From NCBI GenBank assembly GCA_002713285.1, contig PAVX01000035.1, positions 1-6,346 of the forward strand: 6,346 nt of DNA. The letters are read 5' to 3'. Origin of the DNA: Flavobacteriales bacterium. Its GTDB lineage: Bacteria; Bacteroidota; Bacteroidia; Flavobacteriales; TMED113. Within the stretch, counting starts at the first letter, position 1; every line of letters starts with the position of its first letter. The notes under the pieces were generated by a model, which had not been told where the DNA came from, ran no database searches, and saw only the letters and a program-made list of their open reading frames with translations. The position numbers were made by a program, and so were the translations under genes. Below, one piece after another: positions 1 to 6,346 of this stretch.

Positions 1-1455
1 CAAACACAATTTTTTAATTTTATTACGAATGACAACTTGTATTGATTTGTCATCTATGTTTTTTAAGCTATGCTCTAAACAAAATATAGATTCTGCAACT
101 TCTGAATCAGCTAATACATTATTATTGTATTCTCTAATCAAATCTGCTATCTCCGAAAGATATCTATTTCTTTTTGGTGATATTAATTCTAAAGACTTTG
201 TAGATTTAGGTAATTGAGGATCAATAGAGTAAAAATAAGAACACTTATTCTTTAAAGTCTTTAGTAAATTAAAATAAAATACATTTACACCTGAATCATT
301 AAATTGAGATGCAATAGTACCATATACGGGCATCTCTTCTAATGTTTTATGAAATAGCTGGTTGTTTCTTTGATACTGCTTTTGAACATCTCTTAACGCA
401 TCCAAAGAACCTGTTTTGTCAAACTTGTTCAATACAACAAAATTTGCAAAATCTAACATATCAATTTTTTCTAGTTGTGTAGGAGCACCAAACTCTGGAG
501 TCATAACATAAATAGATAAGTCAGAATAATCCACTATTTCAATATCTGATTGACCAATACCAGAAGTCTCAAGTATAATTATATCAAAGTCAGCAGCTTT
601 CATCACTAACAATGTATCTGAAATACTTTTAGAGAGAGATCTATTAGATTTTCGAGTTGCCATGGAACGCATATATACTCTTTCATGTTTAATAACATTC
701 ATTCTAATCCGATCTCCAAGTAATGCTCCACCTGTTTTCTTTTTTGAAGGGTCAACACAAATCACACCTATCTTAATTGTAGAAAAATCATTTAATAATC
801 GTCTTATTATTTCATCTACAAATGACGATTTTCCCGCACCCCCCGTACCAGTTATGCCTAATATAAATGATGTACTTTTTTTAGCGGTTTTTTTAATCTG
901 AGACTTAAGTTTTTGAAATTTTGGGTAAGAATTTTCAAATAAAGAAATCGATCTAGCAATAGCTTTGTTATTTTGTGAAACGATACTATCGATATTGGGT
1001 ACATACTTATCTTGAACAATTGGAAAATCTGATTTCAGAACAAGATCATTAATCATACCCTGTAATCCCATTCTACGACCATCATCAGGGTGATAAAGAC
1101 GCTCTATACCATATGAGTGTAGGTGTTTAATTTCTTCTGGTAAAATTGTTCCACCACCACCACCAAAAATTTTAATATGCGAACTATTAAATTTTTTTAG
1201 CAAATCAAACATATATTGAAAATACTCTACATGACCACCCTGATAAGAAGTGATAGCAATTGCATTAGCATCCTCCTGAATAGCACAGTTTACAATTTCC
1301 TCTACACTTCTATCATGACCAAGATGAATTACTTCACAACCTGTTGATTGCAAAATACGTCTCATAATATTAATCGATGCATCATGACCATCAAATAAAG
1401 ATGCAGCAGTTATAATTCTTATTTTATTACTTGGATTGTATATTATTGGATCCAT
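1..1455 (-). CDS. icmF: IcmF: fused B12-dependent acyl-CoA mutase (N-terminal part, 3' end off window)
   Basis: Reading the minus strand from 1455 gives 485 uninterrupted residues that run off the left edge. Residues about 10-140 are a cobalamin-binding domain: DGHDAS at 22-27 (H24 the expected lower axial ligand), SYQGGH at 70-75 and five glycines at 98-102. Residues about 195-415 are a MeaB/ArgK-type GTPase: Walker A GTGGAGKS (203-210), VDPS (234-237), ETSGIGQ (296-302) and NKFD (343-346). B12 domain, then G domain, then mutase is the order of IcmF, normally around 1,100 residues, so roughly 55% including the catalytic TIM barrel is missing. Known family members interconvert isobutyryl-CoA and butyryl-CoA, some also isovaleryl/pivalyl-CoA, with the G domain guarding cofactor loading. 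The start is well fixed: an in-frame TAA lies at 1465-1467, three codons upstream, and the B12 domain begins soon after. The start lies inside valS, suggesting co-transcription and translational coupling. There is no Shine-Dalgarno. Substrate cannot be decided because the mutase residues that separate it from methylmalonyl-CoA mutase are outside the window. Confidence 0.95.
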   Translation of the reverse strand, partial: MDPIIYNPSNKIRIITAASLFDGHDASINIMRRILQSTGCEVIHLGHDRSVEEIVNCAIQEDANAIAITSYQGGHVEYFQYMFDLLKKFNSSHIKIFGGGGGTILPEEIKHLHSYGIERLYHPDDGRRMGLQGMINDLVLKSDFPIVQDKYVPNIDSIVSQNNKAIARSISLFENSYPKFQKLKSQIKKTAKKSTSFILGITGTGGAGKSSFVDEIIRRLLNDFSTIKIGVICVDPSKKKTGGALLGDRIRMNVIKHERVYMRSMATRKSNRSLSKSISDTLLVMKAADFDIIILETSGIGQSDIEIVDYSDLSIYVMTPEFGAPTQLEKIDMLDFANFVVLNKFDKTGSLDALRDVQKQYQRNNQLFHKTLEEMPVYGTIASQFNDSGVNVFYFNLLKTLKNKCSYFYSIDPQLPKSTKSLELISPKRNRYLSEIADLIREYNNNVLADSEVAESIFCLEHSLKNIDDKSIQVVIRNKIKKLCL

Positions 1456-4063
1456 TGAATGAATTTAATTGTTTTTTTAAAGATTCCAACTTGATGATAG
1501 TATCTTGTCGTTTTTTTTCTTCCATCATAATGATTTTTTTAGGAGCATTTGAAGTAAATTTCTCATTAGATAATTTCTGATTAACAGCCTCTAAAAAACC
1601 TTGTAAATATATTATCTCATTCTCAATTCGCTCAATTTCAACTGAAGAGTCTATGTCAAATGTCAATGGAATAAAATATCTACTTTTATCTACTAAGAAT
1701 GGAAAACAATCCTCATTATGACCTTCAGACAAACGAACCTCATCCAAGTTGCATGTTTTTTGAAGAATGTCCTTTAAAAAAAGAACTTCTTTATTGTCAA
1801 CAAATAAAGATAATTTCTCTTTGAATGAAATATTCTTTTCCTTTCTTATGTTTCTTATTGATGCAATAACTTTAAATAAATGATTAAAATTTTCTATTTT
1901 TTGAAAATCTACCTTCTCCACCAATGGATTGGGCCATTGACAAAATGATATACTATCCCCTTTATTTCTAGAAATGATTTTTTGCCAAATATCTTCAGTT
2001 ATAAATGGCATAAATGGATGAAGTAGAATAAGTAATTTTTCGAAAAAATAAAGTGTTTTTTCTTTGGTAGCAACATCAATAACTTTATCTGAGGGCTTTA
2101 TAATCTCTAAATAATACCCACAAAACTCATTCCAAAAAAGTTTATATATAACCATTAATGCATCTGAAATTCTAAATTCTAAAAAGAATTTATTAATTTT
2201 TTCTATATCTTCTGACAACTTGTTTTCAAACCAAACAATAGTTTCTTTTGACATAATATTTTGCTTATTTTGTCTAGATTCCCAAGAATTAATTAAACGA
2301 AAAGCATTCCATATTTTATTAGAAAAATTTCTTCCTTGTTCACATAAAGTCTCGTCAAACAGTAAATCATTACCCGCTGGAGAAGAAAACAACATTCCCG
2401 ACCTCACTCCATCTGCACCATATTTATTAATCAATTCAATCGGGTCAGGTGAGTTGCCTAAAGACTTGGACATTTTACGTCGTTTTTTGTCTCTAACCAT
2501 GCCTGTGAAGTAAACATTCTTAAATGGAGGCATATGATTAAATTCATATCCTGCTATTATCATACGAGCAACCCAAAAAAACAAAATATCATGACCTGTT
2601 ACAAGGTCATTTGTTGGATAATAATAAGTGAAATCAGAATTATTTGGATTACGAATACCATCGAAAACACTCATTGGCCATAACCATGATGAAAACCATG
2701 TGTCTAAAACATCTTCATCTTGTTTTAAATCAGATAATGACAAATTAACATTTCCCGATTCCTCTCTGGCTATAATTAAAGCATCTTCTATACTTTTAGC
2801 AACCACATAATTCGATTCATTATAATAAAATGCAGGAATTCTATGACCCCACCAAAGTTGTCTCGATAAACACCAATCTCTAATATTCTCCATCCAATGT
2901 TTATAAACATTTTTAAATTTTTTTGGATAAAAATTAATATTATTATTAATAACATTATTTAACGCTGGAGATGCTAATTGATCCATCTTCATGAACCACT
3001 GACTAGATAAACGCGGCTCTATCACAGCATCTGTTCTTTCTGAAAAACCAACTTTATTGTTTATATATTCAATCTTATCAAGCTGTCCAAGTGATTCAAT
3101 GTCTTTTATAATTTTTTCTCTCACCAAAAATCTATCTTCACCTACATAAAAGCAAGCATTTTTATGCATACAGCCATTTTTATCAATAACCGAAATGATT
3201 TCCAAATCATTTTTTTCTCCAATTAAATAATCATTAATATCGTGAGCTGGAGTCACTTTTAAAGCACCAGTTCCAAACTCTGAATCAATATATTCATCTG
3301 ATATAATTGGAATTTCTCTATTAATTAATGGTACAATAGCCTTTGTTCCAATTAAAGACAAATACCTTTTGTCAGTGGGATGTACACAAATAGCTGTGTC
3401 ACCTAAAATAGTCTCAGGCCTAGTTGTAGCAATGGTAATAACAGCCTCTGAATCAACTAAATTATAATTAACATAGTATAATTTAGATTCTTGTTCTTTA
3501 TGAATTACTTCTTCATCCGAAACAGCAGTCTGAGCCTCAGGATCCCAATTAATCATTTTTTTACCTCTATAAATATAGCCTTTCTTATAAAGAGTGATAA
3601 AGGCATCAATAACAGATTCTGACATATCAGGATCCATAGTAAACTTAACTCGACTCCAATCACAAGAAGCACCTAATCTTTTGAGTTGCTGTAAAATAAT
3701 ACCTCCGTGTTTATCTGTCCAATCCCAAGCATGTTTCAAAAATTCTTCTCTACATAAATCTTTTTTTTCTATCCCCTCATTTTTTAATTTCTTGATTACT
3801 TTTGCTTCAGTAGCTATAGATGCATGATCAGTTCCAGGGACCCAACAAGCATTAAATCCTAATAATCGAGACCTTCTTATCAACACATCTTGCAGTGTGT
3901 TATTTAGCATATGTCCCATATGCAAAATACCCGTGACATTTGGAGGTGGTATTAAAATAGTGTATGGTTTTTTATCATTAGGTTCTGAATCAAACAAGTT
4001 GTTCTCAGTCCAATAATTATACCACTTAGATTCAATATTTTTTGGGCTATACCTAGTATCCAT
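1427..4063 (-). CDS. valS: Valyl-tRNA synthetase (ValRS), complete
   Basis: Cytosolic class Ia aminoacyl-tRNA synthetase that charges tRNA-Val with valine using ATP and hydrolyses mischarged threonyl-tRNA-Val. The 878 residues are a normal full length for bacterial ValRS. The Rossmann catalytic domain carries the HIGH motif as HMGH (48-51) in the PPPNVTG..LH context and KMSKS at 530-534. The inserted CP1 editing domain (about 200-340) has TTRPET (213-218) and an intact proofreading pocket: F263, K269, T271, D275 and D278, which match by a one-residue offset the editing residues I recall for the Thermus enzyme. DVLDTWFSSWLWP at 451-463 is typical of Bacteroidota ValRS. The anticodon-binding helical domain spans about 605-750, and the charged C-terminal segment 806-867 looks like the family's tRNA-binding coiled coil. 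The start ATG at 4061-4063 puts the first conserved block (ESKWYNYW) at residue 11, as expected. It is the upstream gene of a likely valS-icmF transcript, with a 29-bp overlap at its 3' end. No T-box-like leader is visible in the short upstream gap. Confidence 0.98.
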   Translation of the reverse strand: MDTRYSPKNIESKWYNYWTENNLFDSEPNDKKPYTILIPPPNVTGILHMGHMLNNTLQDVLIRRSRLLGFNACWVPGTDHASIATEAKVIKKLKNEGIEKKDLCREEFLKHAWDWTDKHGGIILQQLKRLGASCDWSRVKFTMDPDMSESVIDAFITLYKKGYIYRGKKMINWDPEAQTAVSDEEVIHKEQESKLYYVNYNLVDSEAVITIATTRPETILGDTAICVHPTDKRYLSLIGTKAIVPLINREIPIISDEYIDSEFGTGALKVTPAHDINDYLIGEKNDLEIISVIDKNGCMHKNACFYVGEDRFLVREKIIKDIESLGQLDKIEYINNKVGFSERTDAVIEPRLSSQWFMKMDQLASPALNNVINNNINFYPKKFKNVYKHWMENIRDWCLSRQLWWGHRIPAFYYNESNYVVAKSIEDALIIAREESGNVNLSLSDLKQDEDVLDTWFSSWLWPMSVFDGIRNPNNSDFTYYYPTNDLVTGHDILFFWVARMIIAGYEFNHMPPFKNVYFTGMVRDKKRRKMSKSLGNSPDPIELINKYGADGVRSGMLFSSPAGNDLLFDETLCEQGRNFSNKIWNAFRLINSWESRQNKQNIMSKETIVWFENKLSEDIEKINKFFLEFRISDALMVIYKLFWNEFCGYYLEIIKPSDKVIDVATKEKTLYFFEKLLILLHPFMPFITEDIWQKIISRNKGDSISFCQWPNPLVEKVDFQKIENFNHLFKVIASIRNIRKEKNISFKEKLSLFVDNKEVLFLKDILQKTCNLDEVRLSEGHNEDCFPFLVDKSRYFIPLTFDIDSSVEIERIENEIIYLQGFLEAVNQKLSNEKFTSNAPKKIIMMEEKKRQDTIIKLESLKKQLNSFNGSNNIQSK

Positions 4064-4073
4064 TATTCAATAA

Positions 4074-4101
4074 TTTACAGCACAATTTACAAATTTTTAC
4101 A
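4074..4101 (-). repeat. Three TGTAAA direct repeats in the valS upstream region
   Basis: Read on the minus strand, TGTAAA occurs three times, at 4101-4096, 4091-4086 and 4079-4074. The start-to-start spacings are 10 and 12 bp, about one helical turn each, and the last copy ends 10 bp before the valS start codon. The two copies nearer valS share the longer form TGTAAAT. Similar-face spacing is what a regulator array would show, but the hexamers are A/T-rich and could arise by chance in this composition. No known regulator is assigned. Confidence 0.4.
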
Positions 4102-4134
4102 AGATATAATAATTTTAAAATTGGTCTATTTGAA

Positions 4135-4166
4135 TTTGTAATAAATAATATAAACCACTAAATTTG
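4135..4166 (+). promoter_or_regulatory. Bacteroidota-type promoter for the DUF1573-aminotransferase operon
   Basis: TTTG at 4135-4138 is followed after 20 bp by TAAATTTG at 4159-4166. This fits the -33 TTG and -7 TAnnTTTG pattern used by the main sigma factor of Bacteroidota, with spacing in the usual range. Transcription would be expected to start near 4172, giving an untranslated leader of about 28 nt before the ATG at 4200. CTAAATTT is repeated exactly 11 bp downstream (4158-4165 and 4169-4176), but the second copy ends in A rather than G, so the first is the better -7 element. Confidence 0.65.
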
Positions 4167-4178
4167 GGCTAAATTTAT

Positions 4179-4194
4179 TATTATTTAAATAATA
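4179..4194. repeat. 16-bp perfect palindrome before the DUF1573 start
   Basis: TATTATTTAAATAATA is its own reverse complement over all 16 bases. It lies between the predicted transcription start and the ATG at 4200, with 5 bp between palindrome and start codon. The position would suit an operator or a leader element affecting ribosome access. It is composed only of A and T in A/T-rich DNA, so chance is a serious alternative. Confidence 0.5.
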
Positions 4195-4199
4195 CTACC

Positions 4200-4661
4200 A
4201 TGAACACAAAATCTATTGTGCTATACTTTTTTAGTCTTTTTTTAACAATTGTTTTCTCTCAAGAAAATATTGTAATTCATCACAATGCTCCTGAAATAAC
4301 ATTTGAACATGAAATTATAGATTTAGGAGAATTTATGCAGTATGATGATGCAAATTCAAAATGTGAATTTCAATTTACAAATACGGGAAAAGAGCCTCTA
4401 ATTATCTCAAAGTGTAAAGGTAGTTGTGGCTGCACTGTACCTGAATGCCCAAAAGAACCAATATTACCTGGAGAAAGTGGTATGATTAAAGTTAATTATG
4501 ACGAGAAAAGAGTTGGGTCTTTTAATAAAAGTATCACCATTACCTCAAATGCTAAAAATGTAACCAAGATTGTAAAAATAAAAGGGAAGGCGATAGCTGC
4601 AAAAAAAGATGTAGGTGCTCCTGTTAAAAAACAATCTGGGTTAGTACCAAAAGCAAATTAA
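4200..4661 (+). CDS. Exported DUF1573 (Ig-like/ASH-type) domain protein
   Basis: A small protein of 153 residues with an N-terminal signal peptide: lysine at 4, a hydrophobic stretch from about 6 to 19, and a probable signal peptidase I site after VFS (residue 20). The product is therefore periplasmic or surface-located. Residues about 33-131 form one DUF1573 domain, a beta-sandwich family common in Bacteroidota: ITFEHEIIDLGE near the start, FTNTGKEPL (59-67), the signature GSCGCT (74-79), PKEPILPGESG (84-94), and the closing strand KIVKIKGKA (123-131). The last 22 residues are a basic, probably disordered tail without a type IX secretion C-terminal domain. Cysteines at 55, 72, 76, 78 and 83 exceed the CGC pair that I recall as conserved. 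The molecular function of such proteins is not established. An in-frame TAA at 4170-4172 limits the start, and no Shine-Dalgarno is present. It is the first gene of a likely two-gene operon, divergent from valS, an arrangement I recall as common in flavobacteria. Confidence 0.9.
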   Translation: MNTKSIVLYFFSLFLTIVFSQENIVIHHNAPEITFEHEIIDLGEFMQYDDANSKCEFQFTNTGKEPLIISKCKGSCGCTVPECPKEPILPGESGMIKVNYDEKRVGSFNKSITITSNAKNVTKIVKIKGKAIAAKKDVGAPVKKQSGLVPKAN

Positions 4662-4667
4662 CATGCA

Positions 4668-5858
4668 ATGTTAAAAATTTCAAAAAGAGGGCAAAATATG
4701 CCCGAATCTCCAATTAGAAAATTGGTCCCATATTCTGAAAATGCAAAACAAAAAGGAATCAATGTTCTACATTTAAATATAGGTCAACCTGACATCTTAC
4801 CACCAAGCAATGTGATTGAAAAAATAAACAACTTTCAAGTTGAAAAAATTGAATATAGTCACTCTGCTGGAATCGAAGAATATAGAAGAAAAATAGCCAA
4901 ATACTATAGTGAAATTAATAATACTATATCATACAAAGACATCCTGATTACAACTGGTGGTTCTGAAGCTTTAAGCACAGTTTTAAATTGTATTTGTGAT
5001 CCGGGAGATGAAATCATTATTCCAGACCCATACTATGCTAACTATAATGGGTTTAGTAATGCAGGGAACATTGAAATAAAAGCAGTTAAATGTACAATTA
5101 ATAAAGGTTTTCAGTTACCTAAAATTAGTGATTTTGAAAAAAAAATAAACAAAAAAACAAGAGCTATTTTAATATGCAACCCTGGTAATCCAACTGGCGC
5201 ATTATATACCTTGTCTGAGATAAAAGCATTAGCAAAACTCATTAAACAACATAATCTTTTTTTAATTGCTGATGAAGTATATAGAGAATTTACTTATGAT
5301 CAATTAACACATCATTCGATACTAACCTTGGAGGATATTCAAAAAAATACTATTGTCATAGACTCAATATCAAAACGGTATAGTCTGTGTGGAGCAAGAA
5401 TTGGTTGTATTGTGTCTAAAAATAAGGAAGTTATTAATACGGCACTTAAATTTTCTCAAGCAAGATTAAGTCCTCCAATATTTGGGCAACTAGCAGGAAT
5501 AGAAGCATTAAATACAAAACAATCATATTTTACAAAAGTGATTAAAGAATATACCAAAAGAAGGAACACTTTAGTCGATGGATTAAACACAATACCTGGA
5601 GTAAATTGTCCAAAACCTAAAGGAGCATTCTATTGCATTGCAGAATTACCAGTTGACAATACTGAAAATTTTTGTCGATGGTTATTAGAAAAATTCCACT
5701 TTCAAAATACAACGATCATGCTCGCTCCAGCAAGTGGATTTTATAGCATGAATAATAGTGTCAACAATCAAGTTAGAATTGCTTATGTTTTAGAAGTTGA
5801 AAAGTTAAAATTAGCAATTAAAATTCTACAAAAAGGAATAGAGGAATATAATAACTAA
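4668..5858 (+). CDS. PLP-dependent aminotransferase, class I/II (aspartate aminotransferase fold)
   Basis: A complete 396-residue cytosolic fold-type I aminotransferase, moving an amino group between an amino acid and a 2-oxo acid. The visible active-site elements are all intact: LNIGQPD (36-42) near the N terminus, TGGSEA (96-101) for phosphate binding, DPYY (120-123), NPGNPTG (171-177) with N174 contacting the cofactor, ADEVY (201-205) with D202 pairing with the pyridine nitrogen, SISK with the Schiff-base lysine K236, R244 in GARIG, and R370 in QVRIAY for the substrate carboxylate. The ATG at 4668 gives the family's usual N terminus (ISKRGQNMPESPIRKLVP); an ATG at 4663 meets a stop after three codons. 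Its start is 6 bp after the DUF1573 stop, so the two are probably co-transcribed. The substrate cannot be read from the sequence: annotations of this group range from aspartate to branched-chain or aromatic amino acids. An A9 run near 5137-5145 and an A7 run near 5151-5157 leave the frame intact. Confidence 0.93.
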   Translation: MLKISKRGQNMPESPIRKLVPYSENAKQKGINVLHLNIGQPDILPPSNVIEKINNFQVEKIEYSHSAGIEEYRRKIAKYYSEINNTISYKDILITTGGSEALSTVLNCICDPGDEIIIPDPYYANYNGFSNAGNIEIKAVKCTINKGFQLPKISDFEKKINKKTRAILICNPGNPTGALYTLSEIKALAKLIKQHNLFLIADEVYREFTYDQLTHHSILTLEDIQKNTIVIDSISKRYSLCGARIGCIVSKNKEVINTALKFSQARLSPPIFGQLAGIEALNTKQSYFTKVIKEYTKRRNTLVDGLNTIPGVNCPKPKGAFYCIAELPVDNTENFCRWLLEKFHFQNTTIMLAPASGFYSMNNSVNNQVRIAYVLEVEKLKLAIKILQKGIEEYNN

Positions 5859-6346
5859 TTATAGATTAAATACTTTTGCCTTATTAATAGGAAATTATCA
5901 ATATCTTCTTTCCAACTGGCTCTAATTTGATCTTCGGTGAAATGATTTATTATTTGCCATTTTAACTCACTATTACCTGATAATTTGTTGAAAAAATTAT
6001 TAAAAAAACTCTTCTTATAATAAGCAGGAGATTCATGATAAGCATTAATTAAAAACTCCAAATTAATCTTATTTAAATTATTGTTGTAATTTACTAAATT
6101 CACCCCATAACATATTTGCTGATTATATTTTGGTTCTGAAGAACCAAAATTGGGCATTGGATAAAACTCAAAATTGGATTTTAAAAATGGTGCTCCATAA
6201 AGCTCAAAGGGTGACTCAGTACCCCTTCCTACACTAATCAGTGTACCTTCAAATAAACATAAAGATGGATATAATGATATTGCTTTCATATTTCTTAAAT
6301 TTGGAGATGGTGCAAATTGAATTTGAATTGAATCAAATCTTGAATA
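5855..6346 (-). CDS. namZ: DUF1343 / NamZ-family exo-beta-N-acetylmuramidase (GH171), C-terminal part
   Basis: The minus-strand frame is open to the right edge and yields 163 residues, the C-terminal portion of a protein usually around 400 residues long. Visible blocks are PSPNL (fragment residues 13-17), YPSLCLFEGT (26-35), VGRGTE (39-44), CYG near 80, and the closing RASW (142-145) followed by IRQKYLIYN, all characteristic of DUF1343. An in-frame ATG at 6287-6289 is not the real start, because the conserved PSPNL block lies upstream of it. Characterised members (NamZ of Bacillus subtilis and Tannerella forsythia) release terminal N-acetylmuramic acid from peptidoglycan fragments in cell-wall recycling, outside the cytoplasm. 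The N-terminal Rossmann-like domain, most of the active site and any export signal are outside the window, so activity cannot be judged here. The gene converges on the aminotransferase gene and overlaps it by 4 bp. A hairpin-forming inverted repeat sits in its coding sequence. Confidence 0.9.
   Translation of the reverse strand, partial: YSRFDSIQIQFAPSPNLRNMKAISLYPSLCLFEGTLISVGRGTESPFELYGAPFLKSNFEFYPMPNFGSSEPKYNQQICYGVNLVNYNNNLNKINLEFLINAYHESPAYYKKSFFNNFFNKLSGNSELKWQIINHFTEDQIRASWKEDIDNFLLIRQKYLIYN
6127..6150. repeat. 10-bp perfect inverted repeat inside the NamZ-family gene
   Basis: ATTTTGGTTC at 6127-6136 and GAACCAAAAT at 6141-6150 are exact reverse complements separated by the four bases TGAA. 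RNA from either strand could form a 10-bp stem with a tetraloop. It encodes part of the segment PNFGSSEPKYNQ on the minus strand. Neither side carries a T-tract after the stem in the direction of transcription, so a standard intrinsic terminator is not supported. Confidence 0.6.

Larger units (their letters stand above)
4064..4199. promoter_or_regulatory. Divergent intergenic region between valS and the DUF1573 gene
   Basis: This 136-bp, strongly A/T-rich gap is the only substantial non-coding DNA in the window and separates two head-to-head transcription units. It must hold promoters in both directions unless transcription enters from elsewhere. It contains a clear rightward promoter, a 16-bp palindrome next to the DUF1573 start, a 12-bp palindrome AATTTTAAAATT at 4111-4122, and three TGTAAA hexamers before valS. 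For the valS direction I see only weak candidates: AAAATTTG on the minus strand at 4097-4090, one mismatch from TAnnTTTG, has no TTG at a sensible distance upstream. That promoter therefore remains unassigned. Confidence 0.75.

Noticed and set aside
22..27. Apparent loss of the glycine in the B12 motif DxHxxG of the mutase (residues 22-27 of the protein; coordinates here are residues)
   Set aside because: DGHDAS/DGHDAA is, as I recall, the normal form in IcmF proteins, so it is not a defect.
29..901. Plus-strand open frames at 29-217 and 662-901
   Set aside because: They lie opposite the continuous, motif-rich icmF frame on the minus strand and show no recognisable domain or start context; they are antisense shadows.
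2591..2610. 7-bp inverted repeat ATGACCT/AGGTCAT with a 6-base loop inside valS
   Set aside because: It is short, lies in a conserved coding segment (DLVTGHD) and has no T-tract; likely a coding coincidence.
2220..3827. Plus-strand open frames at 2220-2513, 2628-2810 and 3594-3827
   Set aside because: All are antisense to conserved parts of valS, including the KMSKS region, and have no family features.
4064..4199. T-box or other riboswitch leader for valS
   Set aside because: The gap is only 136 bp and shared by two promoters; no T-box specifier or antiterminator-like structure is visible, and T-boxes are not expected in Bacteroidota.
5137..5157. Poly-A runs (A9 and A7) in the aminotransferase gene as a programmed frameshift
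   Set aside because: The zero frame continues through conserved motifs to a normal C terminus and no alternative-frame product is apparent; such runs are expected for lysine codons in A/T-rich DNA.
6230..6245. 6-bp inverted repeat TACACT/AGTGTA with a 4-base loop in the NamZ-family gene
   Set aside because: Too short to stand out in this sequence and it encodes conserved residues (LISVG).
5855..6289. A complete 144-residue gene starting at the ATG at 6289
   Set aside because: The frame stays open to the window edge and the conserved DUF1343 block PSPNL lies upstream of that ATG, so this is an internal methionine of a longer gene.

Overview
The window is about 30% GC, gene-dense, and most likely from a low-GC member of the Bacteroidota, probably a flavobacterium-like lineage. 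The signs are: no Shine-Dalgarno sequence before any start (leaders are A/T-rich), a promoter of the Bacteroidota type (TTTG, 20 bp, TAAATTTG), a DUF1573 gene divergent from valS, an IcmF-type fused acyl-CoA mutase, and a DUF1343/NamZ muramidase. No RNA gene, mobile element or CRISPR array was seen, and no gene-free stretch exceeds 136 bp.

Layout, in + coordinates. From 1 to 1455 on the minus strand lies the N-terminal 485 residues of IcmF, a B12-dependent acyl-CoA mutase fused to its own G-protein chaperone; it is open to the left edge. It overlaps by 29 bp the 3' end of valS (1427-4063, minus), a complete valyl-tRNA synthetase. Transcription therefore runs valS then icmF. A 136-bp divergent intergenic region (4064-4199) holds a good promoter reading right, an AT-rich 16-bp palindrome and three TGTAAA hexamers in front of valS. 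On the plus strand follow a small exported DUF1573 protein (4200-4661) and, 6 bp later, a class I/II PLP aminotransferase (4668-5858), probably one operon. From the right edge the C-terminal part of a NamZ-family muramidase (5855-6346, minus) converges on the aminotransferase, and the two stop codons overlap by 4 bp.

Functionally these are mostly housekeeping genes: tRNA charging with valine, branched-chain acyl-CoA isomerisation, amino-acid transamination and peptidoglycan recycling. Valine is a possible common thread: ValRS uses valine, isobutyryl-CoA (an IcmF substrate in characterised family members) arises from valine breakdown, and an aminotransferase sits across the divergent promoter. 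This link is inference only. I see no convincing undescribed system. The most interesting items are the valS/icmF overlap, the structured divergent promoter region and a perfect 10-bp hairpin inside the NamZ-family gene.
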